A DNA stretch of 64,000 bases from Bacteroidetes bacterium UBA2475 (lineage in GTDB: Bacteria > Bacteroidota > Bacteroidia > B-17B0 > Aurantibacillaceae), in assembly GCA_002342065.1 (NCBI GenBank), contig DDPF01000016.1:186001-250000 (forward strand), read 5' to 3'. Made by a program: the position numbers and the translations under genes. Under the pieces are notes generated by a model that was not told where the DNA came from, did no database searches, and was given only the letters and a program-made list of their open reading frames with translations. Below are positions 1-8,889 of this stretch, piece by piece; the stretch's first letter is position 1, and the number at the start of each line of letters is the position of its first letter.

Positions 1-232
1 TGGTTGAATAGCTTTGATTTTGCACTGTGCCATCTTTTTTAATATAACCAATAGTTGAATAGCTTTGGTTTTGTACTGTACCATCTTCTTTAATATAACC
101 AATGGCTGAATAACTTTGGTTCTGAACAGTTCCGTCCTTTTTTATGTAACCTATAGTTGAATAGCTTTGGTTTTGCACAGTGCCATCTTCTTTAATATAA
201 CCAACGGTTCCGTAACTGCCGTTTTGTACTGT
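1..232 (-). repeat. 51-bp coding tandem repeat
   Basis: About four and a half copies of a 51-base unit encode the 17-residue repeat of the exported protein. Copies differ by only a few bases, which suggests recent expansion or gene conversion. The array continues past the left edge of the window. Confidence 0.85.
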
Positions 233-289
233 TTGCGAAAAGCTACTAAATGTTAGTAGAACGATCATAAATAGAAACAATTTTTTCAT
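1..289 (-). CDS. Exported 17-residue tandem-repeat protein (3' part outside window)
   Basis: The reading frame starts at ATG 289 and is still open at base 1, so only the first 96 residues are visible. Residues 1-19 form a signal peptide (hydrophobic LFLFMIVLLTF, then SSFSQ). After that comes a near-perfect 17-residue repeat, TVQNQSYSTIGYIKKDG, with four full copies and part of a fifth. K/E and T/A swaps are nearly the only differences. It starts 11 bases after the end of rimO on the same strand, so the two may be co-transcribed. The repeat resembles the short repeats of Bacteroidota proteins whose predicted fold has been called a beta-flower; that link is from memory and unchecked. Function unknown. 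Confidence 0.75.
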   Translation of the reverse strand, partial: MKKLFLFMIVLLTFSSFSQTVQNGSYGTVGYIKEDGTVQNQSYSTIGYIKKDGTVQNQSYSAIGYIKEDGTVQNQSYSTIGYIKKDGTVQNQSYST

Positions 290-300
290 CTTATTTAGTT

Positions 301-1614
301 TTAAATTAATTTTCCATAAAGATCAAAATCCATAGCAGAAGTAATTTTCACTTTCGCAAAATCGCCAATGCGGGCGTATGTGTCACCTTCAGCTTTCACT
401 AAAACCTCGTTGTCAACATCTGGACTATCAAACTCTGTTCTGCCAATAAAATATTCACCTTCTTTTCTGTCAAACAAAACTTTGTAAGTAGTACCAATTT
501 TTTGCTGATTTAATTTATAAGAGATCTCCTGCTGTAAAGCCATTACAGCATCTGCACGTTTACGTTTTATTTTTTCAGAAACATCATCTTTTAATAAATG
601 GGCGTGTGTGTTTTCTTCGTGCGAATAAGTAAAGATGCCCAAACGTTCAAATTTACTTTCTTCAATCCATTTCAACATTTCTTCATGGTCTTTTTCTGTT
701 TCGCCTGGATAGCCTGCAATTAACGTAGTGCGTAAAGCAATACCGGGAACTTTATCGCGGATCTTATTTACAAGATCAATGGTTTTTTGTTTCGTGATTC
801 CACGGCGCATACTTGTTAGCATATTATCGCTAATATGCTGTAGTGGCATATCTAAATAATTACAAACTGTTGCTTTTGTTTTCATTACCTCCAATACTTC
901 CATTGGAAAGCCGCTTGGAAAAGCATAATGCAAACGTAACCAGTCAATTCCTTCCACATCGCTTAACTTATCTACTAAACTGGCCAACTCGCGTTTTTTA
1001 TAAATATCTAATCCGTAATAGGTAAGATCTTGCGCAATTAATAATAATTCTTTTGTGCCTTTTGCTGCAAGTATTTTAGCACGGTTAACAAGTTCGTCTT
1101 TTTCAACGCTTACATGTTTGCCGCGCATTAAAGGTATGGCGCAAAAACTGCAGGGCCTGTCGCAGCCCTCGCTTATTTTAAAATAAGCATAATGCTGCGG
1201 TGTGGTAAGCAAACGCTCGCCAACTAATTCATGTTTATAATCTGCTTTTAAGGTCTTTAATATTTTTGGTAATTCGCGGGTGCCAAAATAAGCATCCACT
1301 TCAGGAATTTCTTTTTCAAGATCTTTTTTGTAACGTTCGCTCAAACAACCTGTAACGTAAACTTTTTCAACTGCACCTTCTTTTTTTGCCGCTACATATC
1401 GTAAAATAGTATCAATACTCTCTTGCTTTGCATTATCCACAAAACCACAAGTATTTATAATAACTATCTGGTGGTCGTCACTTGTGCCTTCGTGCTCAAC
1501 TTCAAATTTGTTGGCTTTTAATTGCCCCATTAGCACTTCGCTATCTACTAAATTTTTACTGCAGCCGAGTGTTACTACATTTACTTTGTTCTTTTTTAAA
1601 GTTTTGGTTTTCAT
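301..1614 (-). CDS. rimO: Ribosomal protein S12 methylthiotransferase RimO
   Basis: A radical-SAM enzyme that adds a methylthio group to an aspartate of ribosomal protein S12 in the cytoplasm. The N-terminal UPF0004 (MTTase) domain shows VTLGCSKNLVDSE near residues 14-26, with its [4Fe-4S] cysteines. The radical-SAM cluster motif is GCDRPCSFC, followed by AIPLMRGKH. A C-terminal TRAM domain ends the protein. The LGCSKNLVDSE form separates RimO from the tRNA enzyme MiaB, and 437 residues is the usual length. The ATG at 1614 puts the MTTase domain directly at the N-terminus. The histidine kinase gene upstream is divergent. Confidence 0.95.
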   Translation of the reverse strand: MKTKTLKKNKVNVVTLGCSKNLVDSEVLMGQLKANKFEVEHEGTSDDHQIVIINTCGFVDNAKQESIDTILRYVAAKKEGAVEKVYVTGCLSERYKKDLEKEIPEVDAYFGTRELPKILKTLKADYKHELVGERLLTTPQHYAYFKISEGCDRPCSFCAIPLMRGKHVSVEKDELVNRAKILAAKGTKELLLIAQDLTYYGLDIYKKRELASLVDKLSDVEGIDWLRLHYAFPSGFPMEVLEVMKTKATVCNYLDMPLQHISDNMLTSMRRGITKQKTIDLVNKIRDKVPGIALRTTLIAGYPGETEKDHEEMLKWIEESKFERLGIFTYSHEENTHAHLLKDDVSEKIKRKRADAVMALQQEISYKLNQQKIGTTYKVLFDRKEGEYFIGRTEFDSPDVDNEVLVKAEGDTYARIGDFAKVKITSAMDFDLYGKLI

Positions 1615-1739
1615 TACGGGTGCAAGATACCAAAAATAAGGCTATTTAAGAGGGTTATAGTATGCTATTTTCTTAAAAAAGCCTTAAATAAAAAGGGTTC
1701 TTTTAGTAATATTTTTTACATTTAGACACTTAACAACAA

Positions 1740-3713
1740 ATGACGCTCATAATCTATAAAAACCCAATAAAGTGTTCTATACCCTTGGCAATTAGTTTAT
1801 GCCTGCTTTTAGCGTTAACAGGTTTCTCGCAAAATGGAATTGATTCACTTTTAGGGGTGCTTGCAAAGTCTAAAGAAGATAGTAATAAAGTAAAGCTGTT
1901 AAATGAATTAGCAGGTGCCTATTTTAATACGAATGATGCAAAGACTAGACAATATAATGCTGAGGCTATAAGTCTTGCAAGAAAGGTTAAATTCCTTAAC
2001 GGTGAGGCTAAGGCTATTAATAACCTGGGTATTATTACTCAAAAAACCGGCAATTATGATTCAGCACTTGTTTTGCAGAAACAAGCCCTTGCTATTTATA
2101 CAAAAATAAATTTCCAAAAAGGCATCGCAAAGGCCAACAGTGATATCTGTCTTGTATACTGGCGTAAAGCCGATTTTGCAACAGCATTGGCTTACCAATT
2201 AAAAGCATTACGTTTTTATGAGCAAATAAAAGATGAAAAAGGTCTTTCGTATTGTTATAATATGATTGGCATCATTTATAGGAATCTAAAAAAGGATAAT
2301 GAGGCTATTAGTTATTATTTAAAAGCAATAGAAATAAGAAAAAGAATAAATGATGAAAGAGGATTGGCTGCTTCGTATCAGAATATTGGAAACATTTACA
2401 AAAGCAGGCTAATAGAAGATACAGCCATGATGTACTATTCAAATTCAGTGGCCTTACATAAAAAATTCAATAATAAGAATGCCGAATCGACTGTTATTTC
2501 TAGCATGGGAGATCTTAAGTATGAATTTAAAAAATATGCAGAAGCAAAAAAGTATTATTTACTGGCCTTTGAAGTGAATAAGAATGCTATTGATTCTAAC
2601 ATTTTAGCAACTATGTATATTAATATTGGTAATGTTAATTGCAGGCTAAAAGATTTTAAGAACGGCGAGGCTGATATAACAAAAGGTTTAAATATGTTGC
2701 ATAAGCTAGGCGATAAAGAAGGTGTTATGTCTGCTTACGAAATGCTTGCATACTCCTACCAGGAACAAAATAATTATGAAAAAGCGCTCGAAAGTTATCA
2801 TGCCTATATTTTGATGCGGGATAGTATTATGAGCAACAAAGAAAAAGAAGAGGTTGCTGAATTGCAAACAAAATACGAGGTTGAGAAAAAGGATTTGCAA
2901 TTGGGCAAGAATAAAGCAGAATTAGAAGCAAAGGAAAAACAGAACTTTATTAAGAACATCATTATTGTATCTATTATCGTATTAATTATTTTAGTGATCA
3001 TTATTGCAGTGGTTATTTACCGTAAAAAACAAGTTGAACAAAAAGCAGAACTGGATGCGGAAATTGCAGCTCAAAAAGAAATACGGATAAAATCTATCAT
3101 CGAAGCCGAAGAAAAAGAGCGCCGACGCATTGCGCAAGACCTGCACGATGGAGTGGGCCAGATATTATCTGCTGCAAAATTAAATTTAAGCGGACTCGAA
3201 TCCCAAATACATCTCGAAGATAAAAAACAAAAGGATGCTTTTAAAAATGCGATGGACCTGATAGATGATTCGGTAAAGGAAGTTCGGGCTGTTTCGCATA
3301 ATATGATGCCAAACACACTTATTAAATTAGGACTGGCCAGTGCAATAAAAGAATTTATCACTAAGATCGGTAATGTACCTAATTTGAAGATCGATCTTGA
3401 GATCGTTGGTTTGGATAAACGTATTGATGAAAACATAGAAACAGTCTTGTACCGTGTGATCCAGGAAATTGTGGCAAACATCATTAAACATGCAAAAGCC
3501 ACCGAAATAAGCCTGCAGCTGATAAAACACGAAAAAGAACTCTCTATTATTGTTGAAGATAATGGCGTTGGTTTTGATACCTCAAAAATTAATACCTTTG
3601 GAGGAATAGGGTTAAAGAACATCATTTCAAGAATTGAATTTATTAACGGTACTGTTCATTTTGACTCTACCATTAACCGCGGAACAACTGTAGTGATAGA
3701 AGTAATAACATGA
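1740..3713 (+). CDS. TPR-containing sensor histidine kinase (HisKA_3 type)
   Basis: A membrane histidine kinase. It has an N-terminal signal peptide (ISLCLLLALTGFSQ), then a periplasmic array of TPR repeats over roughly residues 40-360, a coiled segment, and one membrane helix near residues 403-427. The H-box is RRRIAQDLHDGVG, with the phospho-acceptor His near residue 468. The HATPase domain has EIVANIIKHAKA (N box), VEDNGVGFD (G1) and GGIGLKNI (G2). This is the NarL-partner type of kinase, yet no response regulator gene lies beside it. The stop codon overlaps the start of the K+ channel gene (ATGA), so the two are probably translationally coupled. A TACATTTA box near 1717-1724 may be its promoter. 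Confidence 0.92.
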   Translation: MTLIIYKNPIKCSIPLAISLCLLLALTGFSQNGIDSLLGVLAKSKEDSNKVKLLNELAGAYFNTNDAKTRQYNAEAISLARKVKFLNGEAKAINNLGIITQKTGNYDSALVLQKQALAIYTKINFQKGIAKANSDICLVYWRKADFATALAYQLKALRFYEQIKDEKGLSYCYNMIGIIYRNLKKDNEAISYYLKAIEIRKRINDERGLAASYQNIGNIYKSRLIEDTAMMYYSNSVALHKKFNNKNAESTVISSMGDLKYEFKKYAEAKKYYLLAFEVNKNAIDSNILATMYINIGNVNCRLKDFKNGEADITKGLNMLHKLGDKEGVMSAYEMLAYSYQEQNNYEKALESYHAYILMRDSIMSNKEKEEVAELQTKYEVEKKDLQLGKNKAELEAKEKQNFIKNIIIVSIIVLIILVIIIAVVIYRKKQVEQKAELDAEIAAQKEIRIKSIIEAEEKERRRIAQDLHDGVGQILSAAKLNLSGLESQIHLEDKKQKDAFKNAMDLIDDSVKEVRAVSHNMMPNTLIKLGLASAIKEFITKIGNVPNLKIDLEIVGLDKRIDENIETVLYRVIQEIVANIIKHAKATEISLQLIKHEKELSIIVEDNGVGFDTSKINTFGGIGLKNIISRIEFINGTVHFDSTINRGTTVVIEVIT

Positions 3714-4726
3714 TAAAATTTACACGAGAATATTTTAGGTTTTTAATACCTTTTGTTTTAATGGTATTATTAATGATTGTGGGCACCGTAGGTTATGTGA
3801 TAATTGATGATTATACATGGTTCAACGCTTTTTACATGACCATTATAACCGTTGCTACTGTTGGTTATGGTGAAGTGGAACCTCTTTCGCAAGAGGGTAA
3901 GCTTTTTACTTCCTTTTTAATTATCACAAGTTTTGGTACATTTGCTTATGCGGTTTCGGCAATAACTAAATTTGTAATTGACGGCGAAATTAATCATTTC
4001 TTAAAACACAGAAAATTGAACTCAGCGGTAGAAAAATTATCAGATCACGTAATCATTTGCGGCTATGGCCGTAATGGTAAGCAGGCAGCACAGATCCTTA
4101 AAAAACACGACAAACGTTTTGTAGTGATTGAAGATGATGTAAAGGTAACATCAAATATAAATCATAGGTTCTCTGATCTTGTTTTACATGGCGATGCCAC
4201 GCAGGATGAAGTGCTTTTAAAAGCCGGGATCATGAAGGCAAAAGCATTGATCACCACGCTTCCTGCCGATGCAGCTAATGTGTTTATTGTATTAACGGCA
4301 AGAAATTTAAATCCGAATTTAACGATCATTTCCCGTGCAAGTGATGATGGTAGTGATGCCAAATTAAAGATCGCCGGCGCCAATAATGTGATCATGCCTG
4401 ATAAAGTAGGTGGCGCGCATATGGCCAGTTTGGTGATGAAGCCCGATGTAATGGAATTTTTAGATTATATCACTGCACAAAGCGCGGATAGTATTAACTT
4501 AGAAGAGATCTCTTTTGAATCCATCTCTGATACATTAAAAAATAAGACCTTAAGAGACCTGGAAATAAGAAATAAAAGTGGTGCCAATATTATTGGGTTT
4601 AAAACCGTAAGTGGTGAATATGTTGTTAATCCAAGTGCTGATACAGAAATTATCCCTAAATCAAAAATATTTGTGTTAGGATCGCCCGACCAAATAAAAA
4701 AGTTAAAAGAGCTTTTAGTAGAATAG
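3710..4726 (+). CDS. Two-TM potassium channel with RCK/TrkA domains
   Basis: An ion channel of the MthK/Kch kind in the inner membrane. Residues about 8-32 form TM1. The pore loop with selectivity filter TVGYGE is at about residues 49-54, and TM2 is LFTSFLIITSFGTFAYAV. The cytoplasmic RCK_N (TrkA-N) domain begins at HVIICGYGRNGKQ, a Rossmann glycine motif that binds NAD or a similar ligand. A TrkA-C domain fills the last ~80 residues. At 338 residues it matches the 2TM-RCK family. It overlaps the upstream histidine kinase by 4 bases, an unusual pairing that suggests linked function. The ligand cannot be told from sequence. Confidence 0.93.
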   Translation: MIKFTREYFRFLIPFVLMVLLMIVGTVGYVIIDDYTWFNAFYMTIITVATVGYGEVEPLSQEGKLFTSFLIITSFGTFAYAVSAITKFVIDGEINHFLKHRKLNSAVEKLSDHVIICGYGRNGKQAAQILKKHDKRFVVIEDDVKVTSNINHRFSDLVLHGDATQDEVLLKAGIMKAKALITTLPADAANVFIVLTARNLNPNLTIISRASDDGSDAKLKIAGANNVIMPDKVGGAHMASLVMKPDVMEFLDYITAQSADSINLEEISFESISDTLKNKTLRDLEIRNKSGANIIGFKTVSGEYVVNPSADTEIIPKSKIFVLGSPDQIKKLKELLVE

Positions 4727-4748
4727 CTTTTAGGTGATAGAACCCAGG

Positions 4749-4769
4749 CCTGCCTGCCTGTAGGCAGGT
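4749..4769. repeat. Short GC-rich palindromic repeat
   Basis: CCTGCC, a TGTA loop and GGCAGG form a perfect 6-bp hairpin (4753-4768) in otherwise AT-rich DNA, between the convergent K+ channel and priA genes. Palindromes of this kind recur between genes in many Bacteroidota genomes. It may also help end transcription, though there is no T-run. Confidence 0.6.
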
Positions 4770-4818
4770 GACAAGATCTGACGGATTTCACACAGATTTT
4801 TAATCCGTGTTCCATCTC

Positions 4819-7356
4819 CTAAACCGGGTCTACATCAATTGCTACTTTGTAGCGCCAATCCTTAAAATTGTCCTGTAAATTATTTAAAGCTGTATAAATT
4901 ATTTGTCTTGTTGAAAGCGCAGTCTCTTTTTTAGAGGTCTTAATTAAAATGCGTTTGTAATATTGGTTCTTGATCCTTGATATCAAGGGAAACTCGGGCC
5001 CCAATAAATTTTCATTGAAAGTTGGTTTTAATAATATAAATAACTCATTAGCTAAATGATTTACTTCATTTACATCTTTAGAGATAATGTTTATTTCAAA
5101 TAAACGCGAGAAGGGTGGGTAATTATATTGTTGTCTTTCGGCTAAAGTATCAGCTAAAAAATTCTTTATTTTATTTTCAGAAATATAATTGATGACGTGA
5201 TGTTGCGGTTGTGTTGTTTGAATAAATACTTTACCCTTGTCAGAACTTCTGCCGGCACGGCCCTTCACCTGCGTTATTAATTGAAAAGCTTTTTCAAAAG
5301 ATCTGAAATCGGGAAAGTTTAAAATAGAATCGGCATTTAAAACACCTACAATATTTACATTATTAAAATCAAGCCCCTTGGTTACCATTTGTGTGCCAAT
5401 AAGAATATCAATATTGCCACTTTCAAAATCATCAATTATTTGTTTGTAGGCATATTTGCTGCGTGTGCTGTCAAGGTCCATGCGCGCAATTTTTGCTTTG
5501 GGAAATAATACCTCAATATCCTCTTCAATTTTTTCGGTACCCATTCCTTTATAAATAAGGTTATTGCTTCCGCAGGCAGAGCAGGTCTTTGGTGGGGCAA
5601 TAGAATAACCACAATAATGACAGGTTAATTTTTGAGAATGTTTATGATAAATTAAAGATACATCGCATTGCACGCAGTGCGGCACATGGCCACATTGTTT
5701 ACATTCCGTATAAGGCGCAAATCCCCTTCGGTTCTGAAATAAAATAACCTGTTGTTTTTTAGCCAATGCATTTTCAATTGCCTTAAATAAAGGAGGTGTT
5801 AAACAAGCCTTCATTTGGTTAGACTTCTCAAAAAAGTTAATGTCGCAAACTTCGATATTGGTACCGCCACTTTCAACGTACTGGTTATTTAATTCAACCA
5901 AAGTGTATTTTGATTGTTCGCAATTGTAATAGCTCTCTACCGAAGGTGTAGCACTTCCTAATAATACAGAAGCTTTATGCAATGTTGCTAAGTACAAAGC
6001 AGAATCCCTTGCGTGGTAACGCGGAGAAGGATCGTGTTGTTTAAAAGAATTGTCGTGTTCTTCATCAACAATAACTAAACCTAAATTATTAAAAGGCAAA
6101 AACAAACAAGAACGAGCACCTAATATGATCTTATATTGTTTCTGGTTTGAAGTTTCTTGTTCCTCGACATATTGGTCTTGAGTCCTGAGTCCTTTATCTT
6201 TTGTCCCTAGCAATATATTATTCCATATTTCCACCCTTTCATTCTCACTAAAACGCGAATGGTAAACACCAACTATTTCGCCAAACACAGCGCGCAGACG
6301 TGTAATTAATTGTGTTGTTAAAGCAATTTCAGGAATTAGGAACAGAACTTGTTTATCTTCTTTTAAAGTATCTTTTATGAGTTGAATATAGATCTCTGTT
6401 TTTCCACTACCTGTAACACCATGCAATAACACCGGTTTACTTTCTTTAAAACCTGCTTTTGTTTTTTCGTAAGCAACTTGTTGTTGTTTGCTTAAAGCTT
6501 TTATTACAGAATTACTTTTTTCAAATAATAAGCGACCGACTTCAAATTGCTCTTCGATAAATACATTTTTTTTAACGAGGGCTGAAATGGCAGCAGCCTC
6601 AACCTTTTTAAGCAATTCAGTTTTTTTTATCCAACCATTTAAACTGTGCTCTTTATTCTTTTGTAATTGTAAAAAGTAAAGTAAGGCTTCTGCTTGTTTA
6701 AATGCTTTTTTTTCGAGTTGATCTAATGTTTCCCTTAAAACAGTATCACTTTTAAAGTTTTCGTTTAAGCGGATAAAGGATTGTAGTTTTGGTTTGTATT
6801 TATCTTTTACATCTTCGTAAACTATTATCGCATTTTTTTTGATCAAAGCATTAATAATTCCCTGCGCCGATTTTAGTTTTAATAATTTTGCTACGTCGTC
6901 AAAACTTAAGTTAGGACTCGCATGCAACGTATCAATTAATAAATGTTCTTTTTCTGTAAAATAAGCGTGCTCAATTTCTTCAAAATTAAATTCAGGGTTT
7001 ATTTGTATGTGAGAAGTGCTGCTTAATTTTAAACCTGATGGTAATGCGGCATTCATCACATCACCCGGGTTGGCGCAATAATAAAAAGCTATCCAGTCCC
7101 AGAACTTTAATTGTGTTTCGTTAACGATCGGATGATCATCTAAAACAGTATCAAGATATTTTGCCTGGTATTGTGTTGGCGCAACTGTATGGATCTTATA
7201 AATAATGCCTGTATAGATCTTTGTTTTGCCGAACTGAACTAAAACCCTTTTCCCAATTTCTACAGATGTATTTAATTCTTTAGGAACCCTGTAAGTGTAT
7301 TTGTTTGGCACACCTAAAGGAACAATAACATCTGCAAAGAGGGTTTCGTTTTGCAT
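4819..7356 (-). CDS. priA: Primosomal replication restart helicase PriA
   Basis: A superfamily 2 DNA helicase that reloads the replisome at stalled forks. The N-terminal 3'-DNA-binding domain is at about residues 5-110. Walker A is GVTGSGKTE near residue 312, Walker B is VDEEHD near 425, and the paired zinc-binding motifs (CKQCGHVPHCVQC, then CHYCGY and CSACGS) lie at about 549-595. Helicase motif VI is QVKGRAGR. At 845 residues it is slightly long, partly from a ~22-residue insert just before the GARS motif, encoded by about 6139-6204, which looks like translated intergenic repeat. The priA ATG overlaps the stop of the ZIP gene by one base. Confidence 0.95.
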   Translation of the reverse strand: MQNETLFADVIVPLGVPNKYTYRVPKELNTSVEIGKRVLVQFGKTKIYTGIIYKIHTVAPTQYQAKYLDTVLDDHPIVNETQLKFWDWIAFYYCANPGDVMNAALPSGLKLSSTSHIQINPEFNFEEIEHAYFTEKEHLLIDTLHASPNLSFDDVAKLLKLKSAQGIINALIKKNAIIVYEDVKDKYKPKLQSFIRLNENFKSDTVLRETLDQLEKKAFKQAEALLYFLQLQKNKEHSLNGWIKKTELLKKVEAAAISALVKKNVFIEEQFEVGRLLFEKSNSVIKALSKQQQVAYEKTKAGFKESKPVLLHGVTGSGKTEIYIQLIKDTLKEDKQVLFLIPEIALTTQLITRLRAVFGEIVGVYHSRFSENERVEIWNNILLGTKDKGLRTQDQYVEEQETSNQKQYKIILGARSCLFLPFNNLGLVIVDEEHDNSFKQHDPSPRYHARDSALYLATLHKASVLLGSATPSVESYYNCEQSKYTLVELNNQYVESGGTNIEVCDINFFEKSNQMKACLTPPLFKAIENALAKKQQVILFQNRRGFAPYTECKQCGHVPHCVQCDVSLIYHKHSQKLTCHYCGYSIAPPKTCSACGSNNLIYKGMGTEKIEEDIEVLFPKAKIARMDLDSTRSKYAYKQIIDDFESGNIDILIGTQMVTKGLDFNNVNIVGVLNADSILNFPDFRSFEKAFQLITQVKGRAGRSSDKGKVFIQTTQPQHHVINYISENKIKNFLADTLAERQQYNYPPFSRLFEINIISKDVNEVNHLANELFILLKPTFNENLLGPEFPLISRIKNQYYKRILIKTSKKETALSTRQIIYTALNNLQDNFKDWRYKVAIDVDPV

Positions 7357-8087
7357 TAACTGATCAAATAAGCTAAGATTATTCCTCCGGCCATCATCAG
7401 TACTTTTGTTTTATTGTATTTATGATGTTCGCTTGTTTCAAATAAAATGGCTGTCGAAATATGTAAGAAGATCCCTATTACAACTGCAAATGCAATTTGA
7501 CTATAAGCCTGGTAATTGTTCAATCCAAATGTTTGCAAAACATAACTGCTTAAATAACCTAAAGGCGTCATTAAAGAGAAGGCTAAAAGCAATAACCATT
7601 TTTTAGAGTTCTTTGATTCATGTTCTTTTAATAAAGAAACAAAGGCAATGGTGATTGGAATATTGTGTAAAGCCAGTCCCAATATCAATTGATTATTAAT
7701 GGTAGAGGTGTTATCGGCATTTAAACTATATATTGGCAGACCTTCTAAATAAGAGTGAAGCAACAAGCCAATAATTATTCCTTTTGGTAAATGGTTCTTA
7801 CATTCGCTACTGTGCAAGTGTACGTGACCATGTTCAATACCGGTGCTGAACGTATCTATTAATAATTGGATACAAAAACCAAGTACAATAAATAAGCCCA
7901 TTTGTTTTACATTTCCAAATTCAAAGGCTTCCGGTAACAAATGCATAATTGATAAAGCAAATAAATAAGCTGCGCTAAAAGCCAACAGTAAACGTAAATT
8001 TACTTGGTTGATCTTTATCTGTAAAGCAATGCCACCCGCCAGTAAAATAGGGGCAATTAAACAAATTATAGAGAGTAATGGGTTCAA
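7356..8087 (-). CDS. ZIP family divalent metal transporter
   Basis: An integral membrane protein that moves Zn2+ or a similar cation into the cytoplasm. About eight membrane helices fill its 243 residues. The metal-site helices show HSYLEG (111-116) and HNIPITIA (141-148), the paired H-E/H-N motifs of ZIP permeases. HLLPEAFE lies in an earlier helix. A His-rich loop, EHGHVHLH (about 85-92), sits between helices, as in many ZIP proteins. It lies between the methyltransferase gene (3 bp gap) and priA (1 bp overlap), so all three are probably one reverse-strand operon. The metal is inferred from the family. Confidence 0.9.
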   Translation of the reverse strand: MNPLLSIICLIAPILLAGGIALQIKINQVNLRLLLAFSAAYLFALSIMHLLPEAFEFGNVKQMGLFIVLGFCIQLLIDTFSTGIEHGHVHLHSSECKNHLPKGIIIGLLLHSYLEGLPIYSLNADNTSTINNQLILGLALHNIPITIAFVSLLKEHESKNSKKWLLLLAFSLMTPLGYLSSYVLQTFGLNNYQAYSQIAFAVVIGIFLHISTAILFETSEHHKYNKTKVLMMAGGIILAYLIS

Positions 8088-8090
8088 ATC

Positions 8091-8822
8091 TTATTTTTTA
8101 AATAATATAATTAAATGGTCTGACAATCTTTGATCAAATGGCTCTAATTTATAATTGCCAAATATACCTTCAATTTTTAAGCCTGCCGCATTGGCAAAAG
8201 CTTCAAAATCCTCTTTTTTTAACAAGGAAACCGATTCTTCAAAATAATAATCTTTATTGTTGTCGCTAAACCTAATATGTTTAACAATGGCTTTACCAAC
8301 TATCTTTTTTTCGATCTTAAATGTGATGTCGCCTCTTTGTTCGGTATAATTGGATTTAAACGAATCAATTATTTTTTGGGAGTTAAAAAAGTCCAATACA
8401 AAAACACCATTTGGTTTTAGTGCTTTAGCTACATTTTTAAAGACCAAAAAATTATCATTAAAGTTCTCGAAATAACCAAAGCTGGTAAATAAATTAAATA
8501 CGGCATCAAAATAATTTATTCGGAAGGGCTCGCGCATATCGTGTACATAAAAATCCAGTGTCTCATTATTAAATTTTGATGCTTCCTTTATACTATTTCG
8601 TGAAAGATCTGTACCAACCACATTCAATCCTTTTTTATTTAAGGCGATAGAATGACGGCCTTTTCCACAAGCAAGGTCCCATACTTTTGCACTTGGCGCC
8701 AAATTTAAATGAGAGCAAAGATTGTCAATAAAAAATCCTGCTTCATTATCATTACGGTTATTATATAATAAATGGTAATAAGGCGAATTGAACCAATCTT
8801 TAAACCACTCAGCAGTATTCAT
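8091..8822 (-). CDS. Class I SAM-dependent methyltransferase
   Basis: A soluble Rossmann-fold methyltransferase. The SAM-binding motif I is VWDLACGKGRHS (residues 47-58), followed by an acidic residue in VVGTDLS at the end of strand 2. HDMREPF and AVFNLFTSFGYF match motifs II-III of the Methyltransf_25/11 families. The N-terminal EWFKDWFNSPYYHLLY is typical of a Bacteroidota subgroup whose substrate is unknown. First gene of the probable methyltransferase-ZIP-priA operon. The small-molecule substrate cannot be inferred. Confidence 0.88.
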   Translation of the reverse strand: MNTAEWFKDWFNSPYYHLLYNNRNDNEAGFFIDNLCSHLNLAPSAKVWDLACGKGRHSIALNKKGLNVVGTDLSRNSIKEASKFNNETLDFYVHDMREPFRINYFDAVFNLFTSFGYFENFNDNFLVFKNVAKALKPNGVFVLDFFNSQKIIDSFKSNYTEQRGDITFKIEKKIVGKAIVKHIRFSDNNKDYYFEESVSLLKKEDFEAFANAAGLKIEGIFGNYKLEPFDQRLSDHLIILFKK

Positions 8823-8835
8823 AAGGTAAAGTTAC

Positions 8836-8872
8836 TAAAAACAAAAACACCGACTTTAATTGTCGGTGTTTT
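8836..8872 (-). terminator. Rho-independent terminator of the PorE-like gene
   Basis: A perfect 10-bp stem (8845-8854 with 8862-8871, AAACACCGAC) has a 7-base loop and, read on the minus strand, runs into a T-rich tail. It lies just downstream of the PorE-like gene and just upstream of the methyltransferase gene, separating the two transcripts. Confidence 0.85.
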
Positions 8873-8889
8873 ATTTAAATATTATTGGC

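Noticed and set aside
1..232. Direct repeats as a possible CRISPR array
   Set aside because: The 51-base units abut without spacers and encode a repeated peptide after a signal sequence.
3071..3625. A 184-codon minus-strand frame inside the histidine kinase gene
   Set aside because: It lies fully antisense to a well-supported HisKA/HATPase region; it is Ser/Ile/Phe-rich in the way antisense frames of AT-rich genes are.
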